From: an uncultured Muribaculaceae bacterium
GTDB lineage: Bacteria; Bacteroidota; Bacteroidia; Bacteroidales; Muribaculaceae
Direction of reading: 5' to 3'
NCBI GenBank assembly: GCA_910578665.1
Contig: CAJTQU010000005.1
Coordinates: forward strand, 1 to 64,000
DNA: 64,000 bases
Shown here: in pieces, positions 8,651 through 16,961 of the stretch
Layout of the letters: every line of letters begins with the position of its first letter
Position numbering within the stretch: the stretch's first letter is position 1
Translations under genes and position numbers: made by a program
The notes under the pieces: model-generated
What the model was told of the DNA's origin: nothing
Databases searched by the model: none
The model's input: only the letters and a program-made list of their open reading frames with translations

Positions 8651-9778
8651 ATGATAGAAATAAAAGAGCTTGAACCCACGAGGGCCAACCTGCGCCGGTT
8701 CACCAAGTTCCAGATAGACCTGTACCGCGATAACCCGTGGTATGTCCCCCCACTGATCAATGACGATGTCAACACGCTAGACCCCGGCCGCAACCCTGCA
8801 TTCGACTTCTGTGAGGCGGTATACTTCATGGCCTACCGCGAAGGCAGGCCTGTGGGGCGTATAGCCGCCATAATAAACCGGCAGGTCAACGAAAAACAAT
8901 GCGAATCCAACTGCCGCTTCGGATTTGCAGACTTCGTGGATGACCGCGAGGTATCTGCCGCTCTGTTCGAAGCCGCTGAAAAATGGGGACGTTCCAAAGG
9001 TATGTCCGCCATGGTGGGACCTCTCGGATTTACCGACCTGGACCACGAGGGAATGCTTGTGGAGGGCTTCGAGGAGCTATCCACCATGGCCACCATCTAT
9101 AACTACCCATATTATCCTGAACATCTTGCCGCACTGGGGTATACCCAGGCCAACGAGTGGCTGGAGTTTGTCATGGACGTGCCTGACGCGATACCCGACA
9201 AACATAACCGCATAGCAGAGATAGTAAAGAAAAAATTCGGCCTGCGCGTACTCAAATTCACTTCCCGCAAAAAAATAAAAGAGGAATACGGACACGCGCT
9301 GTTCGAACTGATCAACGAGGCCTACGCCGGACTATACGGTTATTCCACCCTTACTCCGCGACAGATAGACTATTATGTGGAGCAGTACATATCGCTGCTT
9401 AATCTTGACCTGGTGACGCTGGTAGTAGATACCGAAGGGAAACTTGTGGGCGTGGGCATATCCATGCAGAGTATGAGCCGCGCGCTCCAAAAATCACGGG
9501 GACGCCTCTTCCCGTTCGGCTGGTACCATCTGCTCAAAGGTCTCAAGGGCCGCAACGACCGTGTAGACCTGTTGCTTGTCGCTGTAAAACCCGAATACCA
9601 AAGCAAGGGGGTGAACGCGCTCCTGTTCCAGGATCTCATACCGCACTACCGGCGCCTGGGCTTCAAATGGGCAGAAAGCAATCCCGAGCTGGCCGACAAT
9701 GCCAAAGTGCAGAGCCAGTGGGAATACTTCAGCCGGCGCCAGCACCGGCGCCGCATAGCTGTCAGCAAGCCGCTGTAA
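8651..9778 (+). CDS. GNAT-like acetyltransferase family protein, Bacteroidota type
   Basis: 375 aa. The N-terminus (FTKFQIDLYRDNPWYVPPL) and the central VGPLGFTDLDHEGMLVEGF segment are characteristic of a conserved family annotated as GNAT N-acetyltransferase or YghO-like. The C-terminal half has the GNAT-type segment LVAVKPEYQSKGVNALLFQDL, with a Q-x-x-G-x-x acetyl-CoA loop variant. The substrate is unknown. No signal peptide or membrane segments, so it is cytosolic. It lies 64 nt after the pseudokinase gene and may share its transcript. Confidence 0.78.
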   Translation: MIEIKELEPTRANLRRFTKFQIDLYRDNPWYVPPLINDDVNTLDPGRNPAFDFCEAVYFMAYREGRPVGRIAAIINRQVNEKQCESNCRFGFADFVDDREVSAALFEAAEKWGRSKGMSAMVGPLGFTDLDHEGMLVEGFEELSTMATIYNYPYYPEHLAALGYTQANEWLEFVMDVPDAIPDKHNRIAEIVKKKFGLRVLKFTSRKKIKEEYGHALFELINEAYAGLYGYSTLTPRQIDYYVEQYISLLNLDLVTLVVDTEGKLVGVGISMQSMSRALQKSRGRLFPFGWYHLLKGLKGRNDRVDLLLVAVKPEYQSKGVNALLFQDLIPHYRRLGFKWAESNPELADNAKVQSQWEYFSRRQHRRRIAVSKPL

Positions 9779-9915
9779 GCCCCGAATGTTAAACTTTTCC
9801 GCCCCGAGGGCGTCTAAAACTATAAAGAATGCCGGCATCCCGAACAGACAGGCAGCAATGCCGTCCCGGCGCGCACATCACACGGCATATGACACATTAC
9901 AAAAAACGTACGGTT

Positions 9916-10437
9916 ATGAAAAAGCTATACCCTATCCTGGCCATACTGGCCATCGTGCTCGGCATGAACCTGACTTTCACTTCGTGCGATGATACTTACA
10001 GCCCCCCGGGCGTATTGTATGATCCCGACCTGGTAGGCCGCTGGAAACTGGTATCAGTCGACGGAAATCCCGTGTACGGCTACGACACAAACTATCTGGA
10101 ACTGTCCAGCAGCGGCAGCGGCATGTATTACGAATATGTCAACGGACGCCCCTACAGTATGGAGCTATACTACAACGTGGACTTTAATTCCACAATATAT
10201 ATCACCTACAGCGACGGTGCCCACGTGGCGGCCGACTACTGGTTCAACAGTAATGCCACACGCCTGTACTTGCAGTGGTATGATTCCTACGGAATGCGCA
10301 CATACTGCTATGCGTACGTTGGATATATAGACTGGAACGCGCCTCCCATGCACGCTCCCGGCGAGAAAGCCTCAGAGACCGGCACAGGCATCGTACGCCC
10401 GGGCGGACAACAGACCCCTCAAAGCATGAGCAAATGA
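9916..10437 (+). CDS. Predicted lipoprotein with lipocalin-like domain
   Basis: 173 aa from the ATG at 9916; the frame extends upstream to 9829 but the signal peptide starts at MKKLYPILAILAIVLG. Cys24 follows FTS, giving a signal peptidase II site, and the mature protein begins CDDTYS, whose acidic residues resemble a Bacteroidota surface-export signal. The next region (LVGRWKLVSVDGNPVYGY) is the opening strand of lipocalin-like domains common in Bacteroidales lipoproteins. It is rich in Tyr and Ser, and the Pro/Gly-rich tail is probably disordered. Function unknown. It overlaps rsmA by 4 nt (ATGA), an unusual coupling of a lipoprotein to an rRNA methylase. Confidence 0.7.
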   Translation: MKKLYPILAILAIVLGMNLTFTSCDDTYSPPGVLYDPDLVGRWKLVSVDGNPVYGYDTNYLELSSSGSGMYYEYVNGRPYSMELYYNVDFNSTIYITYSDGAHVAADYWFNSNATRLYLQWYDSYGMRTYCYAYVGYIDWNAPPMHAPGEKASETGTGIVRPGGQQTPQSMSK

Positions 10438-11210
10438 TGCATGTAAAACCTAAAAAAGCTCTGGGACAGCACTTCCTGACCGACAAAGGCGTGGCAGCGC
10501 GTATTGCTGAAACAGCCCTGGCCAAGCCTTACAGCCATCTGCCGCTGCTGGAGATAGGACCAGGCACAGGGGTACTGACATCGTTTCTCTTGCAGCAAGA
10601 CAGACCTCTGAAAGTGATAGAGATAGACACGGAAAGCGTGGCATATCTGCGACAGGCATATCCGGACCTGGACATTATAGAGGGCGACTTCCTCGAAATC
10701 CGGCCCGACAGTGTGTTCGACGGCGAATTCGCAGTCATAGGCAACTATCCTTACAACATATCTTCGCAGATATTCTTCCGCGTGCTCGACTATCGCGAGC
10801 GCATACCACTGGTAAGCGGCATGTTGCAGCGCGAAGTGGCAGAACGCATATGCGCCCCTGCCGGCAACCGTACGCGCGGCATACTCTCGGTTCTGCTCCA
10901 GGCATGGTATGACTGCGAATATCTGTTTACTGTGCCGGAACATGTGTTCATACCCCCTCCGAAGGTGAAAAGCGGCGTGCTGCGCCTGACACGCAACAGC
11001 CGTACCGAACTCGGATGCAGCGAGAAGCGTTTCAGACAGGTTGTCAAAACCGCTTTCGGCCAACGCCGCAAAACGCTACGCAACTCTCTTGGAGCGCTGA
11101 TTCCGCCAGGCAGTCCGCTGCGCGAAGACCCGATAATGGGAGAACGCCCCGAACGCCTTTCGGTCGACCAGTTCGTCGACCTGGCCAAGCGGCTGTTTCC
11201 TGACGGCTGA
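10434..11210 (+). CDS. rsmA: 16S rRNA (adenine-N6,N6) dimethyltransferase
   Basis: 258 aa. It dimethylates A1518 and A1519 (E. coli numbering) in helix 45 during 30S assembly. The sequence shows the family's KKALGQHFL start, SAM motif LEIGPGTGVLT and catalytic motif NYPYNIS. The SAM-binding acidic residue is in KVIEIDTES. The C-terminal domain carries PPKVKSGVLRL. The start is either 10434 (ATGA overlap with the lipoprotein stop) or the next codon at 10437. A terminator follows at 11267. Confidence 0.96.
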   Translation: MMHVKPKKALGQHFLTDKGVAARIAETALAKPYSHLPLLEIGPGTGVLTSFLLQQDRPLKVIEIDTESVAYLRQAYPDLDIIEGDFLEIRPDSVFDGEFAVIGNYPYNISSQIFFRVLDYRERIPLVSGMLQREVAERICAPAGNRTRGILSVLLQAWYDCEYLFTVPEHVFIPPPKVKSGVLRLTRNSRTELGCSEKRFRQVVKTAFGQRRKTLRNSLGALIPPGSPLREDPIMGERPERLSVDQFVDLAKRLFPDG

Positions 11211-11266
11211 CACATCTGGACAAACTCAAATGCGCTGATGCATATCACAGCTCGCCAAATATAACG

Positions 11267-11292
11267 ACACGCGGAAACTCCGCGTGTTTTTT
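11267..11292 (+). terminator. Intrinsic terminator of rsmA
   Basis: Hairpin ACACGCGGA-AAC-TCCGCGTGT, with a 9-bp perfect stem followed by a run of six T residues. Confidence 0.85.
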
Positions 11293-11420
11293 CATTCATA
11301 AGTATCCGGATAGCAAAACCGGACAACAGACCGCGCATCTGGCTGTGCAAAAAGAAAACGGCCTGCTCTCTCGAGTGGACCGCTTAACTAAATCTATTTT
11401 TTCTTGTTGTTCGGGGAAAG

Positions 11421-11495
11421 TGGGCGTTGAGGGATTCGAACCCCCGACCCTCTGCTTGTAAGGCAGATGCTCTAAACCAGCTGAGCTAAACGCCC
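11421..11495 (-). tRNA. tRNA-Val (TAC), copy 1
   Basis: 75 nt. Acceptor GGGCGTT pairs with AACGCCC; anticodon loop CTTACAA has TAC, reading GTA and probably GTN codons; the T-arm is GGGTTCGAATCCC. The discriminator is A and CCA is not encoded. Its sequence is identical to the copy at 11560-11634. Downstream in the tandem transcript. Confidence 0.96.
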
Positions 11496-11559
11496 CCTTA
11501 TAAAAAACTTTCTTTCCTTTCTTTTTAGAATATTATGGCTCCTCACGGAGTTTTTCTGG

Positions 11560-11634
11560 TGGGCGTTGAGGGATTCGAACCCCCGACCCTCTGCTTGTAA
11601 GGCAGATGCTCTAAACCAGCTGAGCTAAACGCCC
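11560..11634 (-). tRNA. tRNA-Val (TAC), copy 2
   Basis: Identical in sequence to the 11421-11495 gene, with a 64-nt spacer between them. It is closest to the promoter at 11703-11734. CCA is not encoded. Confidence 0.96.
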
Positions 11635-11702
11635 CCAAATATTCTAACTTAAACTGCCTAACTACGCTTCACAGCGTTTTCTATTTTTACCGTTTTGCAC
11701 TG

Positions 11703-11734
11703 CAAAGTTAAGGCCTTTTTTTTATATGGCCAAA
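11703..11734 (-). promoter_or_regulatory. Promoter of the tRNA-Val pair
   Basis: Minus-strand TTTG (11731-11734), a 20-nt spacer, TAACTTTG (11703-11710). The elements are the same as in the rrn promoter at 558-589; the flanking bases, a T-rich or A-rich stretch and a GGCC, are also alike. Confidence 0.85.
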
Positions 11735-11744
11735 TATTTTTTAC

Positions 11745-11752
11745 TAATTTTG
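11745..11752 (+). promoter_or_regulatory. -7 box upstream of purB
   Basis: TAATTTTG fits the consensus; no good -33 TTTG is seen, because the region is shared with the divergent tRNA promoter. Predicted leader about 65 nt. Confidence 0.55.
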
Positions 11753-11824
11753 TAAAAAATTTTTAACCCATATGTGCCAGGGGCACTATACAACACATCG
11801 CAATTAACTACAATACAATATATT

Positions 11825-13183
11825 ATGAAGTTAGATTCTCTTACAGCCATCTCTCCTGTCGACGGCCGCTACCGCTCTAAATGCGAAGTCCTCGACCTCT
11901 ATTTTTCTGAATACGCCCTGATACGTTACCGCGTAAAGGTTGAGGTGGAGTATTTCATAGCGCTGGCCAGCATGCCCCTGCCGCAGCTGGCAGGGCTGGG
12001 ATTCGACAAAGGCGACAACGAATGCATCGATGCCCTGCGCAAGATATACACCGAATTCTCTGTGGCCGACGCGGCACGTATAAAGGAAATTGAGTCGGTC
12101 ACCAACCATGACGTAAAGGCTGTGGAGTATTTTCTAAAAGAAAAATTTGACACACTCGGCCTCGAACCATATAAGGAGTTCATACATTTCGGCCTCACAA
12201 GCCAGGATATAAACAATACTTCGGTGCCGATGAGCGTGAAAGACGCGCTCGAGCAGGTCTACATTCCGGCCCTTGAATCCCTCATAGCCACGCTGCGCGA
12301 CTATGCGTGCCAATGGAAAGACATACCGATGCTGGCCCGCACCCACGGACAGCCGGCCACTCCCACGCGCCTGGGCAAGGAGATAGAAGTGTTTGCCTAC
12401 CGTCTGGAACGCCAGCTGGAGCTGCTGCGCACCATACCCGTGAGCGGCAAGTTCGGCGGTGCCACCGGCAATATGAACGCCCACCGCGTGGCCTATCCCG
12501 ATATCGACTGGCCTGCCTTTGCCGGACAGTTCCTGGCCGGACATCTGGGTATCGAGAGAGAGGAACGCACCACGCAGATTTCCAATTATGACAATCTGGC
12601 AGCCCTTTTTGACGCCCTGAAGCGCATAAACACTATTATAATAGACCTGGACCGCGACTTCTGGCAATACATCTCTATGGAGTATTTCAAACAAAAGATC
12701 AAGGCCGGAGAGGTAGGTTCGTCAGCCATGCCGCACAAAGTAAACCCCATAGACTACGAAAATTCAGAAGGAAACCTGGGCATAGCCAACGCCATATACA
12801 GCCATCTGGCCTCGAAGCTGCCTATCTCGCGCCAACAGCGCGACCTGACCGACTCGACCGTGCTGCGCAATGTGGGCGTACCCATGGCACACTCGCTGAT
12901 AGCCATAGCCAGCACCAAAAAAGGCCTTGAAAAGCTCCTTATAAATGAAGAGGCCATACGTGCCGACCTGGGCCATCGCTGGAACGTGCTGGCCGAAGCC
13001 ATACAGACCATCTTGCGCCGCGAGGGTTACGACCATCCCTATGAGACACTCAAGGCCCTGACACGCACCAATGCCAAGGTAACACAGGAAAGCCTTGCCG
13101 AATTCATAGCCACGCTTGATGTCCGCCCCGAAGTAAGGGAACAGCTGTTGTCGCTTACCCCTCTGAACTATACAGGATTCTGA
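11825..13183 (+). CDS. purB: Adenylosuccinate lyase
   Basis: 452 aa from the ATG at 11825 (MKLDSLTAISPVDGRYRSK, the usual start); the frame extends to 11774 without support. Signature GSSAMPHKVNPIDYENSEG near residues 298-316, plus the catalytic-loop and His regions (ARTHGQPATPT, HFGLTSQDINNTS). It splits fumarate from SAICAR and from adenylosuccinate in purine synthesis, in the cytosol. The stop and the queA start share one base (TGATG), indicating translational coupling. Confidence 0.96.
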   Translation: MKLDSLTAISPVDGRYRSKCEVLDLYFSEYALIRYRVKVEVEYFIALASMPLPQLAGLGFDKGDNECIDALRKIYTEFSVADAARIKEIESVTNHDVKAVEYFLKEKFDTLGLEPYKEFIHFGLTSQDINNTSVPMSVKDALEQVYIPALESLIATLRDYACQWKDIPMLARTHGQPATPTRLGKEIEVFAYRLERQLELLRTIPVSGKFGGATGNMNAHRVAYPDIDWPAFAGQFLAGHLGIEREERTTQISNYDNLAALFDALKRINTIIIDLDRDFWQYISMEYFKQKIKAGEVGSSAMPHKVNPIDYENSEGNLGIANAIYSHLASKLPISRQQRDLTDSTVLRNVGVPMAHSLIAIASTKKGLEKLLINEEAIRADLGHRWNVLAEAIQTILRREGYDHPYETLKALTRTNAKVTQESLAEFIATLDVRPEVREQLLSLTPLNYTGF

Positions 13184-14421
13184 TGGTACGGGATATAAGA
13201 ATAGCCGACTACGATTATCCGCTGCCCGACAGTCTCATCGCGCGCCACCCCTGTGAGCCGCGCGATGCCTGCCGGCTGCTGGTGAGACACCATGACGGGA
13301 CGGTGGCGCACCACGGATTCCGCGAGCTGCCCGGACTGCTCCCTGACAACGCGCTGATGGTGTGCAACAACACCCGTGTGATAAACGCGCGCATAAAGAT
13401 GCGCAAACCCACCGGGGCCGAAATAGAGATCTTTTGTCTGGAGCCATGCCTGCCCCGTGACTACGCACAGGCGTTCGCCGCCACGGGACATTGCTCGTGG
13501 GTATGCCTGGTGGGCAATGTGAAGCGGTGGAAGGAGGGCGCGCTAGACAAAGAGCTTGAGATGCCCGACGGATCACGTATCACGCTGCACGCCGTTCTGG
13601 CCGGCACAGAGCCGGGCGGGGCACGCCGCATAGATTTCAGCTGGGAGCCGGCGCATGCCACATTTGCCACAGTCATAGAAAGAGCCGGATACATACCCAT
13701 CCCACCCTACCTGTGCCGGGATTCGGAACTGTCTGATACCGTGGACTACCAGACGGTCTATTCAAAGACAGAGGGCTCGGTGGCCGCACCTACGGCAGGA
13801 CTGCACTTCACACCCTCGGTGCTTGATGCTGTAAGGGAACGCGGCATCGGGATATGCGAGCTGACACTCCATGTGGGAGCCGGCACATTCCAGCCGGTGA
13901 AGAGCGACGTAATCGGCGAACACCCAATGCATACCGAGACTGTGAGCGTCACCCTGCCCCTGCTCGACGCCATAATAGATGCGCGGTCCGGACACCGGCC
14001 CGTGACAGCGGTGGGAACTACCTCGGTGCGCACCCTCGAATCGCTGCCTTACCTTGGCAGGATGGTTATGGAAAATCCGGGAATACCGCCCTCGCGGCTG
14101 CACGTGGAACAATGGGATCCGTACGGCACCCCCTGCTTTGACACAGACGAAGCTCTGCGAGCACTGAGAGACTACATAGAACAGGGAGGACACGCGGCTC
14201 TGACAGCCTCCACGGCCATAATGATAGCGCCCGGCTTCCGCTGGCGCGTCGTGGACGGGATGGTTACCAATTTCCACCAGCCTCAAAGCACCCTGTTGCT
14301 GCTGGTAGCTTCGTTCTTGCAACGCACAGGCCGGCCTGACGAATGGCGGGACATATACACACAGGCAGCGGAGGCCGGATACCGGTTCCTCTCATACGGC
14401 GACGCCATGCTCCTTCTGTGA
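13183..14421 (+). CDS. queA: S-adenosylmethionine:tRNA ribosyltransferase-isomerase
   Basis: 412 aa, the long form seen in Bacteroidota; many others are about 345 aa. It transfers and isomerises the ribose of SAM onto preQ1 in tRNA to give epoxyqueuosine. Conserved blocks include the YDYPLPDSLIARHP start, YQTVYSKTEGSVAAPTAGLH, LHVGAGTFQPV and MVTNFHQPQSTLL. The enzyme for the next step, QueG, is encoded in the same window at 61743-62642, far away. Confidence 0.95.
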   Translation: MVRDIRIADYDYPLPDSLIARHPCEPRDACRLLVRHHDGTVAHHGFRELPGLLPDNALMVCNNTRVINARIKMRKPTGAEIEIFCLEPCLPRDYAQAFAATGHCSWVCLVGNVKRWKEGALDKELEMPDGSRITLHAVLAGTEPGGARRIDFSWEPAHATFATVIERAGYIPIPPYLCRDSELSDTVDYQTVYSKTEGSVAAPTAGLHFTPSVLDAVRERGIGICELTLHVGAGTFQPVKSDVIGEHPMHTETVSVTLPLLDAIIDARSGHRPVTAVGTTSVRTLESLPYLGRMVMENPGIPPSRLHVEQWDPYGTPCFDTDEALRALRDYIEQGGHAALTASTAIMIAPGFRWRVVDGMVTNFHQPQSTLLLLVASFLQRTGRPDEWRDIYTQAAEAGYRFLSYGDAMLLL

Positions 14422-14443
14422 GCCGCATCCGGCGGCAGTAAAG

Positions 14444-15250
14444 TCAGCAGCGGCGAAGCAGCCTTTTCAGACGGCGTTTGCGCGCCATGCGCCCCCAGAA
14501 ACGGCGATACGCGCCTACGGCATCTCGTTCTGCCTCAGCCTCGGTAAGTGTATGCATAAACTGCGGAGCCGATGCATCTGCATCCTCAAGACGCCACCGG
14601 GCCAGTGCGCGGCCGTAACATCTGGCCAGGCCGCGCACCGGCTCTTCAAGATCATGCATACGACCGAACATACCCATTAGTTTCTTGCGCGAACTGACAC
14701 TGAAACACATGCGGTTAAGGTCTATATAATAGAAACGGTAAGGGGGGCATGTGCCCTCCACCAGTATATTGCCCGGCGAAAAATCCTTATGCCATACACC
14801 CATGGCATGCAGCCTGACTATGTCGGCGGCAAAAGCGTCTAGCATCTGGGCTGAATCTGGCCGGCGCTCCCAGTGGCGTATCTGGGGCGATGCCACGTCA
14901 CGGCATATGTAGTAGCTCTCACGCAGACGCAGACCGGACCTCACCTCCATATATGCTGCCGGCCGCGGTGTGTCTATCCCCAAGGCACACAGGCGCAGCG
15001 CGTTGTAAAACGAACGCCGGGCCTTGCTCTGCCTCACAGTGGTATAGGCCAGCGAATTGACCGCGTTAGGCCGGCGGAACGCCTTGACTATGTATGGTTC
15101 GCCGCCGTGCCGCACGCGGAAAAGACGGTTACGCTCGTCATATATTACCTGCGCGCCGCCGGGCATGCCTCGGCGCGCTATCTCTGCGGCCAGTCCGCGC
15201 ATGGATTCAAATCCCGGGGCCGTCACTATGATATATCTGGCTTTCTGCAT
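14444..15250 (-). CDS. Lipopolysaccharide kinase, InaA/WaaP (Kdo kinase) type
   Basis: 268 aa. A small atypical kinase with the catalytic residues intact: Lys56 (IVKAF), HKDFSPGN at 154-161 with Asp156 and Asn161, and Asp177 in YIDLNR, which replaces DFG. Family members phosphorylate lipid A core sugars (heptose or Kdo) on the inner-membrane face; a lipid A-core substrate is inferred here. The Arg/Lys-rich C-terminus may bind membranes. It is divergent from cdd and the GT90 gene, and together these suggest a small surface-glycan locus. Confidence 0.82.
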   Translation of the reverse strand: MQKARYIIVTAPGFESMRGLAAEIARRGMPGGAQVIYDERNRLFRVRHGGEPYIVKAFRRPNAVNSLAYTTVRQSKARRSFYNALRLCALGIDTPRPAAYMEVRSGLRLRESYYICRDVASPQIRHWERRPDSAQMLDAFAADIVRLHAMGVWHKDFSPGNILVEGTCPPYRFYYIDLNRMCFSVSSRKKLMGMFGRMHDLEEPVRGLARCYGRALARWRLEDADASAPQFMHTLTEAEAERDAVGAYRRFWGRMARKRRLKRLLRRC

Positions 15251-15311
15251 CTAAATATGGCCGTAACATAAAATTATACGGCACGGCCGCCATTATTCTT
15301 AAAAAGTTTGT

Positions 15312-15333
15312 TATATTTGTAATTGCAAATTTA
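15312..15333. promoter_or_regulatory. Overlapping divergent -7 boxes (cdd and LPS kinase)
   Basis: TATATTTG on the plus strand (15312-15319) faces cdd; CAAATTTA on the plus strand (15326-15333) reads TAAATTTG on the minus strand, towards the kinase. The pair is nearly palindromic. Neither has a clear -33 box. Confidence 0.45.
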
Positions 15334-15348
15334 CTTAACTTTTCTGAT

Positions 15349-15819
15349 ATGAGAAAACTCGAAATCACCATACCTGTGCGCGTGTACGCCTATGACGAGC
15401 TTGACGAGGCCCGGCGCAAACTCATAGACCGCGCCAAAGAGGCTACCGGAGGAAGCTACGCGCCCTATTCCAATTTCAATGTGGGGGCCGCCATAGAACT
15501 GGCCACAGGCGAGATAGTGACCGGAGCCAACCAGGAAAACGCGGCTTTCTCATCCGGCACATGCGCCGAACGCAGCGCATGCTTCTCTGCCGGAGCGCTG
15601 CACAAGGGTGTCCCAATGCGCCGCATAGCGATAGCCGCATATACAGCCGGCGCGTTCCAGCGCAAACCCATAAGCCCGTGCGGAGCATGCCGCCAGGCAC
15701 TGCTCGAATATGAGACGGCGCAGGGATCTCCAATGGAAGTACTGCTGTACGGATCCGACGAGGTGTATGTGCTGCCCTCCGTGGCAGCGACACTGCCATT
15801 ATGCTTCACTGAGTTCTGA
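15349..15819 (+). CDS. cdd: Cytidine deaminase
   Basis: 156 aa. It deaminates cytidine and deoxycytidine to uridine forms for pyrimidine salvage. Zinc site and catalytic Glu are in GTCAERSACFSAG (CAE) and SPCGACRQAL (CxxC), in the order of tetrameric bacterial Cdd. Conserved PYSNFNVGAAIEL is present. The N-terminus is about 15 residues longer than in the shortest homologues. The stop shares a base with the GT90 start (TGATG). Confidence 0.94.
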   Translation: MRKLEITIPVRVYAYDELDEARRKLIDRAKEATGGSYAPYSNFNVGAAIELATGEIVTGANQENAAFSSGTCAERSACFSAGALHKGVPMRRIAIAAYTAGAFQRKPISPCGACRQALLEYETAQGSPMEVLLYGSDEVYVLPSVAATLPLCFTEF

Positions 15820-16823
15820 TGGGGCTGCTCTCTATGTACCGGGGCGGAAAACCGGTAAAGGCTCTATATTACTGCGGATGGATACTGCGCCGCCTCAGAC
15901 CGCGCGTACTGCTCAGGCACAGGCTGCGCCGTCTGCTGCGCACATGGGAAGAACGCGCGGACGCATCCGAACTGCGCGTGCGCGTGCGGCACTACTGTCC
16001 GGCAGAACCATCCTCCATGCAGCTGCCTGCCGATGCAGAATATGTCCGCAAGCTCGACAGCTCACGGGGCAAACGGGTCTATTACATCGACATAGAGCGA
16101 TATCTGGCTTATTTCCCCAGGCACCTGCGCATCAGTTTCCAACCGGGAGACGTATATACTAACCCCACAGTACCCTCCATAATCAAGGCACGCAGGCTTG
16201 ATGACAGTAACGGAGATATGGCCACGGTGTTCAATCTGAACCGCGTCCGCCATTTTCCGCGTCCGCACGACCATATCCCTTTCTCCCGTAAAAAACCAGT
16301 TCTGTTCTTCAGAGGCAAGATAGGGGACAAACCGGGACGCATCCGCTTCTTTGAAAAATGGCACGGCCATCCCCTTACAGACCTCGGTGACACATCGAGG
16401 CATCCCGTGCGTGCGGAATGGGGAGCATCTAAAATCCCCGTGGCAAGCCACTTTGCCTACAAATACATCCTCGTGCTAGAGGGCAACGACGTGGGTTCCT
16501 CCCTCCAATGGGTCATGGGGTCAGACTGCGTGCCCGTCATGACACGTCCGCGCGTGGAGCACTGGCTCATGCATTCACGACTGGAAGCCGGGGTCCATTA
16601 CATAGAGATAGCCGACGACTACAGCGATGTGGCCGAGAAACTCGAATGGTATATGGCGCATCCCGACGAGGCGGAAAAGATAGCGCGCGCCTCGCGCGAG
16701 TATTACTCGCAATTTCTCGACCGCCGTCGCGAACGCGATATCTCGCTTCTGACCCTGGCCCGTTATTTCGAAGCCACCGGACAGCATATCTTCCCCGGTA
16801 ACAGAGATACCCACAAGCCCTGA
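15819..16823 (+). CDS. Glycosyltransferase family 90 (CAP10/LpsA-like)
   Basis: 334 aa. It resembles bacterial GT90 enzymes (LpsA-type) that add sugars to lipopolysaccharide. Key regions are FFRGKIGDKPGRIRF, KIPVASHFAYKYILVLEGN and SSLQWVMGSDCVPV, the nucleotide-sugar-binding half of the fold. The N-terminal 40 residues are Arg-rich (RRLRPRVLLRHRLRRLLR) and may associate with the membrane. No signal peptide. The overlapping start after cdd implies coupled expression even though the functions differ. The acceptor is unknown. Confidence 0.85.
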   Translation: MGLLSMYRGGKPVKALYYCGWILRRLRPRVLLRHRLRRLLRTWEERADASELRVRVRHYCPAEPSSMQLPADAEYVRKLDSSRGKRVYYIDIERYLAYFPRHLRISFQPGDVYTNPTVPSIIKARRLDDSNGDMATVFNLNRVRHFPRPHDHIPFSRKKPVLFFRGKIGDKPGRIRFFEKWHGHPLTDLGDTSRHPVRAEWGASKIPVASHFAYKYILVLEGNDVGSSLQWVMGSDCVPVMTRPRVEHWLMHSRLEAGVHYIEIADDYSDVAEKLEWYMAHPDEAEKIARASREYYSQFLDRRRERDISLLTLARYFEATGQHIFPGNRDTHKP

Positions 16824-16847
16824 AACCGCATAAACCGCGATAATAAT

Positions 16848-16878
16848 CCGCAGGCGAAGCCGGAGGCTTCGTCTGCGG
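16848..16878 (+). terminator. Hairpin after the GT90 gene (possible terminator)
   Basis: 14-bp stem CCGCAGGCGAAGCC / GGCTTCGTCTGCGG with one G-U pair and a GGA loop. No T-run follows directly, so termination is uncertain. Confidence 0.45.
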
Positions 16879-16949
16879 CGTCATGCCCAATCTGTAAAAA
16901 AGGTTATTTTCTCTTGAATCCGGATTACCCAGGCATAGGTGTTTATTAG

Positions 16950-16957
16950 TAATTTTG
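16950..16957 (+). promoter_or_regulatory. -7 box touching the araC-type start codon
   Basis: TAATTTTG ends 4 nt before the ATG at 16962, so the expected transcription start lies at or next to the start codon. This predicts a leaderless mRNA. A -33 TTTG at the usual distance is not seen. Confidence 0.5.
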
Positions 16958-16961
16958 CAGC

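Noticed and set aside
11421..11634. Repeat element or integration site at the tRNA-Val pair
   Set aside because: The repeat is simply two full tRNA genes; no integrase or third partial copy was seen.
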